A stretch of DNA of 64,000 nucleotides from Mesobacillus jeotgali. Its GTDB lineage: Bacteria > Bacillota > Bacilli > Bacillales > Cytobacillaceae. The position numbers were made by a program, and so were the translations under genes. The notes beneath the pieces were generated by a model, which was not told the origin of the DNA, did no database searches, and worked only from the letters and a program-made list of their open reading frames with translations. Of this stretch, positions 17,349 through 26,263 are shown piece by piece. Position 1 is the stretch's first letter. Each line of letters starts with the position of its first letter. The DNA lies in NCBI RefSeq assembly GCF_002874535.1, contig NZ_CP025025.1, positions 3,963,353-4,027,352 on the forward strand, read 5' to 3'.

Positions 17349-20300
17349 TTACTTTACAGTAACGATTTCTGATCCTTTCACTAAATATCCATTTTCCAGG
17401 TAAGCGCGCAATTCAAGATTTACCTTCCCCGGTTCCCAGTCGAAATCTTCACGTTCGAATTTAAAGTGTCCTTTCTCAGACTGCTTTTTCAGGCCGTTGT
17501 TGGAAAGGACTGGAGCAACTCCATTTAAAGTAACCGTTGAAATCTTAAAGGAAGATTCCGCGAATCCCTCAGGCAGAATGGCCTTTACGGTAAAAATGCC
17601 TTTGTTTCCTTTGATTACTTTTGGCAGTACTTCAAGGGTGACCGGAATGTAGACAATGAATTCTTTTTCAAAAGTTGTCGTCCAGCCTGCATGGTCTGTC
17701 ACCGTTACTTTAAAAGTGTACGCACCTGGCTGGTCAAGGATAATTGAATCGCTATTTTTGTATTTAACTCCATTGATGTCTGCTTCTTCTACAGCCACCC
17801 CGGAGTGCTCGTCTTCAGCAGTATAAGAAACTGTGAATGCAGAACCAAGCCTGTATTCTTCGTTCACTTCTACTTTGACAGTTGGAGCAGTTTTATCAAC
17901 CTTAACTATGATTGTTTTTTGTGCTTCAATATTTCCTGCATAATCAACGCTGTAGTATGAAACTTCATTCAATCCTTCTTCAGAAACTGTAAAGCTTTTA
18001 CCCTCTGTGAATTCTGAACCGTTAACTGAATAGAATGTTTTTGCAATTCCGCTGAAGTTATCCTCCGTTGTCAGAACAATCTCAGCGTTTTCCTTGTACC
18101 ATTCTTCAGAGTTATTGGCGGAAGTCTCTGGAGCCTGGCGGTCAATTTTCACTGTTTGTGTTTTGGCTGCTTCGATGTTTCCGGCCGCATCCACACTGTA
18201 GTAAGCAACTGTGTATATTCCATCCTTTTCAAGCAACAATTCTGTACTTTCAAAAAAGCGGATGCCATCCAAGGAATAGAACGTCGCTGCCACACCGCTA
18301 AGATTATCGTTTGCAGACAACTCCACTTTAATAGCATCTTGATACCATTTGTCTTCGATGTTCGAATCCGTTTCCGGAGCCTTAGTATCAATTTTCACTT
18401 TCTCGGCCTGGGCTTCTTCCGCATTACCAGCATGGTCGATACTGTAATACATGATTTCATGAATTCCATCCCCAGTAACAATGAATTCTGTTCCTTCTGT
18501 GTATTCAGAGCCATCCACTGAATAGAAGGTTTTAGCAGTGCCGCTCAAAATGTCTTCTGCTGTTAGTTTTACAGCAACATTTTCTTTCGACCACTCGCCT
18601 GTTAAATCTGATTCAGTTTGAGGCTTTGTCTGATCGATCTTCACTTCTACTGTTTGGACTTCTTCCTTATTTCCGACTTTATCGATTGAATAGAAGGATA
18701 TTTCATGAACGCCTTCATTCTCGACCGTAAAAGAAGTACCTTCTAGAAATTTTTTTCCGTCCAATGAGTAGTACGTTGCTGCCACACCTGTTTCATTGTC
18801 AGTGGGGGTCAATCTCACCATTGCCGTTTTATTAGTCCAATCCGGTTTCACATCAGACGTTGTTATCGGCGATTCCTCGTCGATGATCAGCTTTGCCAGC
18901 ACCGTTTCAGAAGGATTAGATTCCCCGAAGGAGTTGCTGTATGATGTTACGTAATAAAGATGGTTTGCGTAAGTCAGATTTGAGAGCGTATAGGATAAGT
19001 TGTTCACCTTTTCAGCTACGAGAACCGGTTTGCCATTAATCAGTTCATAAATGTTATAGCCGTTGGCATATGTGACGAAATCCCAGGAGATTCTTGCGAT
19101 TGTTTCGCTTATAACCTTTAAAGTAGCGATTGGAGCTTCCATAACAGGATAAACAATGGTTTCAGTTATTTGATTTGATGATACAGATTCACCAAAACGA
19201 GAACTATAGGCTGTGACCTCAAAGGAATGTGTATCTTCGCTTAGGTTATAGATCTTATAGCTTAAAGCGGTTCCTTTATAGATTAACTCTTTTTTATCAT
19301 CAGTAATTTTATAAACTCTATATTCATTAGCCCAGGCAACCGACGGCCATGTCAAAGTCATATTATTGACATTAAAAACGGTTCCTGAAACTTTTGGAGG
19401 CTGGACGACAGGCCAGGTCAATTTGAAGCTGATTTCACTACTTTTTGGCGATTCACTAAAACGGCTGCTAAAGGAATGCACCTCATAGGTATATTCACCC
19501 TCCGGCATATTCGGAAAGCTTGCTACTGTTCCTGTTACTGTCCTCAATAACTCCTTCTGTCCATTAACTACTCCATAAACCTTATAGGCTGTTGCATAAG
19601 AAGCAGAATTCCATCTCAGTACAATGTCGTTCCCGTTGCTGGTACTTTGGTTTAAATTGTCTGGAGACTGCATGATCGGAAATATAAGTTCAAAGGAAAC
19701 CTTTGTTCCTTCAATTGATTCACCAAAACGGCTGCTGAAGGAATGCACCTCAAAGAAATACTCTCCCTCTGGCATATTGGCCAATACAGCCGTTGTACCT
19801 GCCACTGTTGTTTTCAAGATCTTTTCTCCATTGATCAATTGGTAGATCTTATAGCTTGTAGCATACAAGGAGGCATCCCATTTAAGAGAGATATCATTTC
19901 CATTTACTATTGTTTTGCTTAAATTTTCTGGAGCCTGCATATCTGGAAAAATGACTCCAACTGAAATCTCGCTTTTTTCAGCCGATTCACCAAAACGCGT
20001 GCTAATGGTTTCGATACTGTATGAATGCTTTCCTTCCGTAACATTTACGAGTGTTGCAGATGCACTATATACAGTAGTCCTTAAAATCTTTTGTCCGTCG
20101 ATATTTTCATAGACTTTATAACTTGTTGCATAGTCTGCGGCTTGCCATTTAAGCACAATATCATTTCCATTAATGATCGTATTGGTTAAATTCTTTGGTG
20201 CTTGAATTTCCGGGAAAACGATATTGACAGTAACAGAAGTTCCCTCTGGTGATTCACCAAAGCGGTCACTGTGTGAATGAACCTGATATTGGTGATTACC

Positions 20301-22442
20301 CTCAGTAATGTTGCTGATCGAAGCTGAAGCCCCTGTTACAGTCGCTTTCAGGACTCTCTCTCCATCAATTACTTCATAAATTTTATATCGGTCAACATAC
20401 AGGGATGCATCCCATTTCAGTGTAAGTGTATTGATATTTGTTAAGCTATCCGTCAGGTTATCCGGCGCTTCCATTGTATACTCATCAATTATCACCGACA
20501 GTTTTTTCCCTTCAGGGGACTCGCCAAAACGGCTGCTAAAGGAATGGACGACATAGGAATGTTCCCCAACTGAAAGTTTTGGAATAGTTGTACTTAAAGC
20601 CGAGCCAGTATACTTAAGGATCTTTTCATTGTCAACAATTTCATATATCTTGTAGCTTGTTGCATATTGAACAGAGGTCCAGTTCAATGCGAAGTCGTTG
20701 CCATTATTAATCTTATAAGTCACTTCCTCAGGTGTTCCCATTTCAGGATACACTAATGAAAACTTCACTTCTGCTCCATTTTCAGATTCCCCAAATAAGG
20801 ATGAATTACTGTGAACAATATATTGATAGTCACCTTCTGGAAGATTCGAATAAATGATAGAAGTTCCAGTGATTGTATTTTTTAAGACCTTTTCTCCACC
20901 AATAACCTGATAAATTTTGTAGTTTGTGGCGTTCTCTGCCGAAGACCAGCTTAGTTTTACATCATTCCCGTTTGTTACTGTGTGAGTAAGGTCTGACGGT
21001 GCCAGCATTGTTTTTCCGTTTACAGTCACTGTCAATTTCGCACCTTCTGCTGATTCTCCAAACCTCGACGAATAGGAATGCACAACGTAGCTGTATTCAT
21101 CCGATGGCAGATTGAAATATGTAACGCTTGTTGCGGTAGTCGTAGTTTTTAAAACTTTTTTGCCGTCAATTATTTGGTAAACTTTATAATTGGTTGCATT
21201 ATCTGCTATATTCCATGTTAATGTAATATCTTTATCATCTTTTACTGTTCCAGTCATATTTTCAGGGGGCAGCATTACAGGATGAACAACAGGAACAATT
21301 ACCTTCGTTCCATTTCCCGACTCTCCATAGATATTGGAATAGGAGTGAATCTCATATACATGCTCACCTTCTAGTGCATTTGGGAAAGTGACCGTTGTTC
21401 CTGAGACTGTACTCTTTAAAACTTTTTCTCCGTTAACTTGCTGATAAACCTTATAGGTATTCGCATTTTGCACCGTGTTCCATGTAAGGACGATATCATT
21501 GACGTTTTGAAGTTTATAGACCAAGCTTCCTGGTGCTTCCATAATGACATCACCTATGACTACTTTCAGTTGGCTGCCTTCAGCAGATTCACCAAACCGG
21601 TCGCTGTTGGAGCGGATTTCATAATTATATTCACCCGCAGATAACCCAGTCAATTTAATACTTGTCCCGTTAACCGTGCTTTTTAATGATTTCTCATTAT
21701 CGGAGAACTCATAAAGATTATAGTTGGTAGCATAAGCTACTGAATTCCATTTCAGAGTGATATCACTGCCATTAGATAAAGAATAAGTAAAATTATTTGG
21801 CACAGACATTTCAGGGAGTAAAAGATCAACTGTCACCTGCTGGGAAAGGACAGAATCACCATATAAGGAATTCGAAGCTGAAATCGCAAAACTATATTTC
21901 CCTTCCGGCATATTGGTGATTTTATATGTCCTGGCTGCTAGTGACGAAATAAGCGTTTGTTCTCCATCTTCCGAGATTTGATAAAGGTTGTATTTTTCTG
22001 CATATTGAACTGCTGCCCAAGTAAGGGTCAGATCATTTCCGTTGGTAACCGAGTATGTTGGCGCGGAAGGCTCGGACATACTTGGATATACGACTTCAAC
22101 AGAAACAGGTGCACTCGGGCCTGATTCCCCTTCAGAAGTTAGCGTTGAAACTACATAGCGGTATGAACCCTCAGCTAGATTGTTCAGAGTATAACTAGGA
22201 GCAGTCGTTTTGTCACGAAGCAGCAGCTGACCTTCGGTAATTTCATAAACGTTGTAGCCAGTTGCCCCATAAACCGCCGACCACGTTAGCTTAACATCGT
22301 CCGGAGTGACATATTGTGCTGCGAGATTACTTGGAGGCAGAGCGGTTGAGGCAGCAAATGCATTTACAAGCGGAAAGAAGCTTTGAGACACGATAAGGAT
22401 TACTGCCAGCAAAGTCAACTTCCTTGAAAATAAACCTTTCAT
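17349..22442 (-). CDS. Giant secreted fibronectin type III repeat protein under c-di-GMP control
   Basis: A 1,697-aa exported protein. The start is the ATG behind AAAGGTGG; an upstream frame begins inside the riboswitch terminator and cannot be real. After a signal peptide (MKGLFSRKLTLLAVILIVSQ..., cleavage near AFA-AS) come 13 fibronectin-III-like repeats of about 89 residues, each with ALT-W, a YKIY strand and a terminal S-RFGES motif, to about residue 1190. Four OmpL47-like repeats follow (YSLDG ... YYSVDAAGNIE), then one Ig-like domain and a C-terminal beta-rich region. There is no LPXTG, CWB2 or LysM anchor, so attachment is unexplained. Most likely an adhesin or matrix protein; it has no counterpart in the B. 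subtilis flagellar cluster. Confidence 0.85.
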   Translation of the reverse strand: MKGLFSRKLTLLAVILIVSQSFFPLVNAFAASTALPPSNLAAQYVTPDDVKLTWSAVYGATGYNVYEITEGQLLLRDKTTAPSYTLNNLAEGSYRYVVSTLTSEGESGPSAPVSVEVVYPSMSEPSAPTYSVTNGNDLTLTWAAVQYAEKYNLYQISEDGEQTLISSLAARTYKITNMPEGKYSFAISASNSLYGDSVLSQQVTVDLLLPEMSVPNNFTYSLSNGSDITLKWNSVAYATNYNLYEFSDNEKSLKSTVNGTSIKLTGLSAGEYNYEIRSNSDRFGESAEGSQLKVVIGDVIMEAPGSLVYKLQNVNDIVLTWNTVQNANTYKVYQQVNGEKVLKSTVSGTTVTFPNALEGEHVYEIHSYSNIYGESGNGTKVIVPVVHPVMLPPENMTGTVKDDKDITLTWNIADNATNYKVYQIIDGKKVLKTTTTATSVTYFNLPSDEYSYVVHSYSSRFGESAEGAKLTVTVNGKTMLAPSDLTHTVTNGNDVKLSWSSAENATNYKIYQVIGGEKVLKNTITGTSIIYSNLPEGDYQYIVHSNSSLFGESENGAEVKFSLVYPEMGTPEEVTYKINNGNDFALNWTSVQYATSYKIYEIVDNEKILKYTGSALSTTIPKLSVGEHSYVVHSFSSRFGESPEGKKLSVIIDEYTMEAPDNLTDSLTNINTLTLKWDASLYVDRYKIYEVIDGERVLKATVTGASASISNITEGNHQYQVHSHSDRFGESPEGTSVTVNIVFPEIQAPKNLTNTIINGNDIVLKWQAADYATSYKVYENIDGQKILRTTVYSASATLVNVTEGKHSYSIETISTRFGESAEKSEISVGVIFPDMQAPENLSKTIVNGNDISLKWDASLYATSYKIYQLINGEKILKTTVAGTTAVLANMPEGEYFFEVHSFSSRFGESIEGTKVSFELIFPIMQSPDNLNQSTSNGNDIVLRWNSASYATAYKVYGVVNGQKELLRTVTGTVASFPNMPEGEYTYEVHSFSSRFSESPKSSEISFKLTWPVVQPPKVSGTVFNVNNMTLTWPSVAWANEYRVYKITDDKKELIYKGTALSYKIYNLSEDTHSFEVTAYSSRFGESVSSNQITETIVYPVMEAPIATLKVISETIARISWDFVTYANGYNIYELINGKPVLVAEKVNNLSYTLSNLTYANHLYYVTSYSNSFGESNPSETVLAKLIIDEESPITTSDVKPDWTNKTAMVRLTPTDNETGVAATYYSLDGKKFLEGTSFTVENEGVHEISFYSIDKVGNKEEVQTVEVKIDQTKPQTESDLTGEWSKENVAVKLTAEDILSGTAKTFYSVDGSEYTEGTEFIVTGDGIHEIMYYSIDHAGNAEEAQAEKVKIDTKAPETDSNIEDKWYQDAIKVELSANDNLSGVAATFYSLDGIRFFESTELLLEKDGIYTVAYYSVDAAGNIEAAKTQTVKIDRQAPETSANNSEEWYKENAEIVLTTEDNFSGIAKTFYSVNGSEFTEGKSFTVSEEGLNEVSYYSVDYAGNIEAQKTIIVKVDKTAPTVKVEVNEEYRLGSAFTVSYTAEDEHSGVAVEEADINGVKYKNSDSIILDQPGAYTFKVTVTDHAGWTTTFEKEFIVYIPVTLEVLPKVIKGNKGIFTVKAILPEGFAESSFKISTVTLNGVAPVLSNNGLKKQSEKGHFKFEREDFDWEPGKVNLELRAYLENGYLVKGSEIVTVK

Positions 22443-22474
22443 TCCATAGTCCCACCTTTGGACAGACTCCAAAT

Positions 22475-22498
22475 AAAAAAGAACCTCAAACAAGGTTC
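22475..22498 (-). terminator. Expression-platform terminator of the c-di-GMP riboswitch
   Basis: Minus-strand GAACCT-TGTTTG-AGGTTC followed by six T, between the aptamer and the FnIII gene ribosome site. Its 5' arm contains CCTTG, which can also pair with CAAGG at the aptamer 3' end, a plausible antiterminator switch. Confidence 0.85.
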
Positions 22499-22519
22499 AT
22501 AGGTAAATAGACCATGATT

Positions 22520-22606
22520 CCTTGCGGCAACCGGCTGCCATCCACTAATAAAGCGGAACAGGCCCCTGGCTTTGCGTCCTACAGTTTCCCATAGTTTGCC
22601 TTTTTC
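22520..22606 (-). ncRNA. Cyclic di-GMP-I (GEMM-I) riboswitch aptamer
   Basis: The minus strand carries the GEMM-I landmarks in order: AAAAAGGCAAAC, a stem with a GGAAAC tetraloop-type turn, GGACGCAAAGCCA, a variable P3 arm, and GGATGGCAGCCGGTTGCCG. Spacing agrees with the c-di-GMP-I consensus. An intrinsic terminator follows about 20 nt downstream, so control is by transcription attenuation of the FnIII protein gene. Whether c-di-GMP turns the gene on or off depends on the CAAGG/CCTTG alternative pairing and is not settled by inspection. Confidence 0.93.
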
Positions 22607-22632
22607 ACTTTGGATTTCTGTGAGTTTAGTCT

Positions 22633-22661
22633 ATTATACATTTTTAAAAAACTTTAATTAA
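22633..22661 (-). promoter_or_regulatory. Sigma-A promoter driving the riboswitch transcript
   Basis: Minus-strand TGTATAAT (-10 with upstream TG) about 20 bp before the aptamer, and a weak TTAATT 17 bp upstream. It is not a sigma-D promoter, so this gene is decoupled from its flagellar neighbours. The rest of the gap to 22861 shows nothing further. Confidence 0.55.
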
Positions 22662-22861
22662 TAGGTATAAGTAACTATATTTTGTATGTTGAATATTCAA
22701 ATACCCCCTGCAACAGGACGCTATCCAGGGTAGGATCCAACCAAAGAACCTAATTTACCTTGTTGTTTTTAACTAGGAATTGATTTGGCTTCTTAGATAA
22801 ACCATCTATAATTTTCTTGTTATATTAATTTAATACATTCCTACGAAACTAAATCATGTTG

Positions 22862-23932
22862 TTAGTTCCTCAATGCTTCTATCCTTTTCCGAGCAGGTTG
22901 ATACATATATTCCCATGACTTTTTATAGCAATCGATTGCCTTACTAATATTACCAGTAGATTCGTATAAAGTACCGAGATTATAAAGGGCTAAAAAACTT
23001 CCTGTACCCATAACCATCTCTTGTTTTTTGTTTTTATCTATATTTAGACATGTCAAATACTCACGTTCGATATAAGGAAAGAAGTTTATGTATTTATTTA
23101 CATTACTAAATACTAACTCCATATAAAACACACCACATATAAAGTGAAAGTCTGTAGAAAACAATAAGTTGTTTTTTTCTTCCTCAATAATCTGCAAACC
23201 AAGTTCAAAATTCCCACTTTTGATCAAGCTATAAATATAATCAATTACCATTTTATTTTTATAATTAACATTATTGCTTATTTTTTTATATGAAAGATCA
23301 AAGTAAGAGTTTGCTTTAATATATTCTTGCTTCAAATAATATTGCTTACCAATTTGATAGAGTATGTAATCATCATTTGGAGATACACTTAACTCATCTA
23401 ATAGTAACGGTAGGTTCCTTTCTGTTTTATCAGTTTGATAATAACCATCATGTGAAACTTCAACAGGGATATTAACTCTCGGCAAATCGGTGTCTAGCTG
23501 TTCATGAACCCTTCCCGTAAAAAAAATTCCGTTATTAGGAAAAACTCTAGAAACATAGGATGACTCAATTTGTTCTTGTTCATTAACTAAATATTTACTC
23601 AAAATATTAATCCTACCGATTTCATTGTCACTTTTGTTTATAAAATCGTTTAAGAGATGATGACCAGATAAGATATACTCATCAGCATCTAAGACTAAGT
23701 TCCAATCACAAGTGGATTTGCTTATACTAAAGTTTCTCGCATTGGAAAAATTATGATTCCACTCATATTCAAATACATTCGCGCCTTTCTCTAATGCTAT
23801 ATCTCGTGTATTATCTGTGGAACCTGTATCAACGATAATTATCTCACTTACAAAGTCTTTTACACTATCAATACATCTTTTGATTTTTTTTTGTTCATTT
23901 TTCACTATCATTATTAAAGCTAAAGTTTTCAA
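22862..23932 (-). CDS. Family 2 glycosyltransferase with C-terminal TPR region
   Basis: The 356-aa protein has a GT2 (GT-A fold) domain at residues 1-~220: IMIVKNEQKKIKRCIDSVKD, nucleotide-sugar EIIIVDTGSTDNT, metal-binding LDADEYI and a HDGYYQTDK turn. A helical repeat tail follows that looks like TPR (FLALYNLGTLYESTGNISKA). This is the SunS-like type that glycosylates peptides or proteins. It has no membrane segment and sits directly downstream of flagellin, so flagellin glycosylation is a reasonable inference, not shown. Its codon use is visibly more AT-rich than flaG or hag, which may indicate transfer. Start ATG; ribosome site AAGGAGATAAATG. Confidence 0.85.
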   Translation of the reverse strand: MKTLALIMIVKNEQKKIKRCIDSVKDFVSEIIIVDTGSTDNTRDIALEKGANVFEYEWNHNFSNARNFSISKSTCDWNLVLDADEYILSGHHLLNDFINKSDNEIGRINILSKYLVNEQEQIESSYVSRVFPNNGIFFTGRVHEQLDTDLPRVNIPVEVSHDGYYQTDKTERNLPLLLDELSVSPNDDYILYQIGKQYYLKQEYIKANSYFDLSYKKISNNVNYKNKMVIDYIYSLIKSGNFELGLQIIEEEKNNLLFSTDFHFICGVFYMELVFSNVNKYINFFPYIEREYLTCLNIDKNKKQEMVMGTGSFLALYNLGTLYESTGNISKAIDCYKKSWEYMYQPARKRIEALRN

Positions 23933-23951
23933 TCATTTATCTCCTTGGCCT

Positions 23952-23994
23952 TTTTTTAATAAAAGGACCTTAGAATATCTAAGGTCCTTTTCGC
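23952..23994 (-). terminator. Terminator of hag
   Basis: Strong minus-strand stem AAAGGACCTTAG / CTAAGGTCCTTTT, with T-rich tail TTATTAAAAAAAGG. Read-through would reach the glycosyltransferase. Confidence 0.85.
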
Positions 23995-23999
23995 TAAAA

Positions 24000-24812
24000 T
24001 TAACGTAATAATTGTAATACACCTTGTGGCTGTTGGTTAGCTTGTGCCAACATAGCTTGAGCAGCTTGAGAAAGGATAGAGTTCTTAGTTTGATCCATCA
24101 TTTCTTTCGCCATGTCAACATCACGAATACGTGATTCCGCAGCAGTCAGGTTTTCAGAAGAAGTGTTCAAGTTGTTGATAGTGTGTTCTAAACGATTTTG
24201 AGTAGCACCTAAGTCAGAGCGTACAGTGGAAACTTTTGCAATCGCTGTGTCTAATGCTCCAATAGCTGTTTGTGCGTTAGCCTTAGAGGTTAAATCTCCA
24301 ATCCCACCTGTGATTGTTGCAGCATCCATGTCCTCAAAAGTAAATGAGATTTTTTGCGCAGCATTTGGTCCAACTTGAAAATCAACTAAAGTAGTAGTTC
24401 CATCCCAAAGTTTTTGTTTATTAAACTCAGTATCGTCAGAAATACGAGTAATTTCAGTCGCTAAAGCTTGATACTCTTTATCAATTGCCGCACGATCTTC
24501 AGTTACATTCGTATCGTTGGATGATTGTACAGCAAGTTCACGCATACGTTGAAGAATAGAATGCGTTTCATTTAACGCTCCTTCAGCAGTTTGAAGCATT
24601 GAAATTCCATCTTGGGCATTTCTTGAACCTTGTTCCAAGCCGCGAATTTGCCCACGCATTTTTTCAGAAATTGCTAGACCTGCTGCATCATCTCCAGCAC
24701 GGTTAATACGTAGACCTGAAGATAACTTCTCCATATTCTTTCCTTGTGCATTAGAAGCACTAGATAACTGACGGTGCGTGTTAAGAGCCGCGATATTGTG
24801 GTTAATTCTCAT
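24000..24812 (-). CDS. hag: Flagellin
   Basis: Filament subunit, 270 aa. The N-terminal D0/D1 region MRINHNIAALNTHRQLSSA through LSSGLRINRAGDDAAGLAIS, and the C-terminal D1/D0 region ESRIRDVDMAKEMMDQTKNS to the terminal GVLQLLR, are both canonical. The variable centre is very short (about residues 130-190), so this is a minimal flagellin. An AAGGAGGAAAC ribosome site lies within a leader carrying a CsrA-type hairpin. It is a single cistron ended by a strong terminator; csrA and fliW are immediately upstream. Confidence 0.99.
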   Translation of the reverse strand: MRINHNIAALNTHRQLSSASNAQGKNMEKLSSGLRINRAGDDAAGLAISEKMRGQIRGLEQGSRNAQDGISMLQTAEGALNETHSILQRMRELAVQSSNDTNVTEDRAAIDKEYQALATEITRISDDTEFNKQKLWDGTTTLVDFQVGPNAAQKISFTFEDMDAATITGGIGDLTSKANAQTAIGALDTAIAKVSTVRSDLGATQNRLEHTINNLNTSSENLTAAESRIRDVDMAKEMMDQTKNSILSQAAQAMLAQANQQPQGVLQLLR

Positions 24813-24837
24813 TGTTTGTTTCCTCCTTGAATTTGGT

Positions 24838-24855
24838 GTTCACATCCATGTGAAC
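24838..24855 (-). promoter_or_regulatory. CsrA-binding hairpin in the hag leader
   Basis: The transcript forms GUUCACA-UGGA-UGUGAAC, a perfect 7-bp stem that presents GGA in the loop. ACAUGGAUGU matches the CsrA SELEX consensus (ACArGGAUGU). A second GGA lies in the Shine-Dalgarno AAGGAGGAAAC about 25 nt downstream, matching the two-site arrangement of B. subtilis hag, where CsrA blocks translation. Confidence 0.75.
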
Positions 24856-24880
24856 AAGATTTTATTTTGTCTGAGCTACA

Positions 24881-24906
24881 AGGTCGGCCGCCCTTATTTC
24901 TCTTAC
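24881..24906 (-). promoter_or_regulatory. Possible sigma-D promoter of hag
   Basis: Minus-strand GCCGACCT matches the sigma-D -10 (GCCGATAT) at 6 of 8 positions, with GTAA 14 bp upstream. Weaker than the flaG and flgM promoters, but it is the only candidate and gives a ~60-70 nt leader like that of B. subtilis. Confidence 0.4.
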
Positions 24907-24964
24907 ACTAGTTTTATCGTCAGGAGGAAAAATTGTTTAATAGTTTTTTATAATTTTTCTTTTT

Positions 24965-25183
24965 TTATTTCTTTTTCATAAAGTCGAGTACAGTGGAAAT
25001 ATCCTTTGCCGCTTCTTCATTTTCACTCTGGATTTGATCGAGTATTTCTTTTCGGAATACTTCTATATTCTTTGGGGCGTTTATGCCTATTTTGACTTGA
25101 TCATTTTTTGAGGAAATCACTGTGATTTCGATGTCATCGCCAATTTTTATCGTCTCTCCATTTTTTCTTGTCAGCACTAGCAT
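24965..25183 (-). CDS. csrA: Translational regulator CsrA
   Basis: RNA-binding dimer that represses hag translation. The 72-aa sequence starts [20 protein letters not shown], with conserved R6 and the [18 protein letters not shown] strand-helix unit. As usual in Firmicutes that have FliW, the C-terminal helix is extended ([20 protein letters not shown]) to give a FliW-binding surface. It lies six bases after fliW. Confidence 0.98.
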   Translation of the reverse strand: MLVLTRKNGETIKIGDDIEITVISSKNDQVKIGINAPKNIEVFRKEILDQIQSENEEAAKDISTVLDFMKKK

Positions 25184-25189
25184 CTTTCA

Positions 25190-25630
25190 TCACCCTTTCA
25201 CTTTTGATTTTTCAAAGATTGGGTGCTTTGTAGAGTATTGCTCATTATGCAGGATTACTTGTTTTGCTTTATTATTTTTAATATTGATTATTATCGGGCC
25301 TTGAAGGTTTGCTGTTGTTTTTTCAAACGGATCTTGAACAGTTAATATGGAGTATACCTGGACATTCTTTTCTGATTCTAGGCCTAGCTCCTCTACAACT
25401 GTATCTTCTAATTTAAAATCATATTCTTTAAAGAAATTAAAAGGATTTGATAAAATAAAGGCCAGAGCAGGAGTAGCCACCGACTGCATCACATAAAAAA
25501 TATTGTCTTCGGATAAAGGAAGCAGCACAAACTGCTTTTCATCCAAAAAACCCGGTACTCCTTTGTCAAAGGCAAGCACTTCATTATTTTTAATTTCTAC
25601 ATCGCCATGATATTTTGTTCCAATTTTCAT
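25190..25630 (-). CDS. fliW: Flagellar assembly factor FliW
   Basis: Binds either flagellin or CsrA, closing the loop FliW-CsrA-Hag that matches flagellin synthesis to export. The 146-aa product begins MKIGTKYHGDVEIKNNEVLA and has the core GVPGFLDEKQFVLLPL and VYSILTVQDPFEKTTANLQG typical of the family. It overlaps no gene and is followed within six bases by csrA, as in B. subtilis. Confidence 0.97.
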   Translation of the reverse strand: MKIGTKYHGDVEIKNNEVLAFDKGVPGFLDEKQFVLLPLSEDNIFYVMQSVATPALAFILSNPFNFFKEYDFKLEDTVVEELGLESEKNVQVYSILTVQDPFEKTTANLQGPIIINIKNNKAKQVILHNEQYSTKHPIFEKSKVKG

Positions 25631-25658
25631 ATTTCACCATTCCTTTAGCTAAAATCCT

Positions 25659-26213
25659 TTACCCTTCAAAGTCAATTTTTAACGATGGATATTGCTTCAT
25701 TGTAATTTCCGCTTTTCCAGGGGTATAGTTGATGATTGGTTTATTCGTCTGGCTGTTGATAACAGGCTTATTTACCTTCCAGTTAAAATCTACTTTCCCA
25801 GGGGAATAATTAATTTTCACTGAGCCAGCTGATGGAATCCAGCCAATATTAAGGTCAAGCATTGGAGACTCGCTGTTCCGCTTAGCCTGCTCAGCTATCA
25901 CGTCCCCACCATTCTCAATCATCATCAACTCATCGCCATCCTGTGATACGCGGGCGATTCCCGCCAACAAATCCTGATATCCCTGGTTAGCTGCATCTTC
26001 AATTCTTCTGGATATACTCTTTAAATCCATGTCCTCGCGGGCTTTTGATTGGTCGATTGTTAGTCTGGAAGGAGTACTGTTGATTGTAAGTTCTGCTTTT
26101 GGCTGCTCAATGCCTAATTCCGCCTTTGGCTGCTCCATCTCTAAATTAGCCTTAATCGTGTTGATTTCAATTTTCCCAGGTGTTGACTGGATACGAATTT
26201 GCGGGACTTGCAT
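25659..26213 (-). CDS. yviE: YviE family protein (DUF6470)
   Basis: The 184-aa protein begins MQVPQIRIQSTPGKIEINT and contains imperfect repeats of Q-P-KAELxI and INYTPGKxE, a repetitive beta-rich pattern typical of YviE. Its function is unknown; it always sits between flgL and fliW. I use the ATG behind GGAGGAAGAGGAA rather than the one six codons upstream. Confidence 0.9.
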   Translation of the reverse strand: MQVPQIRIQSTPGKIEINTIKANLEMEQPKAELGIEQPKAELTINSTPSRLTIDQSKAREDMDLKSISRRIEDAANQGYQDLLAGIARVSQDGDELMMIENGGDVIAEQAKRNSESPMLDLNIGWIPSAGSVKINYSPGKVDFNWKVNKPVINSQTNKPIINYTPGKAEITMKQYPSLKIDFEG

Positions 26214-26233
26214 TTCCTCTTCCTCCCTCATAG

Positions 26234-26263
26234 TAAAAAAAGCTATTCCCAGTGAGAATAGCT
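26234..26263 (-). terminator. Hairpin between flgL and yviE
   Basis: Minus-strand AAGCTATTCTC / GGGAATAGCTT stem followed by TTTTTT. It probably reduces read-through from the flg genes into yviE-fliW-csrA. Confidence 0.7.

Noticed and set aside
17600-22300. Regular ~267-bp periodicity that could suggest a repeat array or CRISPR
   Set aside because: It is the coding period of the FnIII repeats, diverged at DNA level, not identical repeats with spacers.
22443-22493. N-terminal extension MFEVLFYLESV of the FnIII protein
   Set aside because: It would start inside the riboswitch terminator hairpin; the ATG at 22442 has a good ribosome site.
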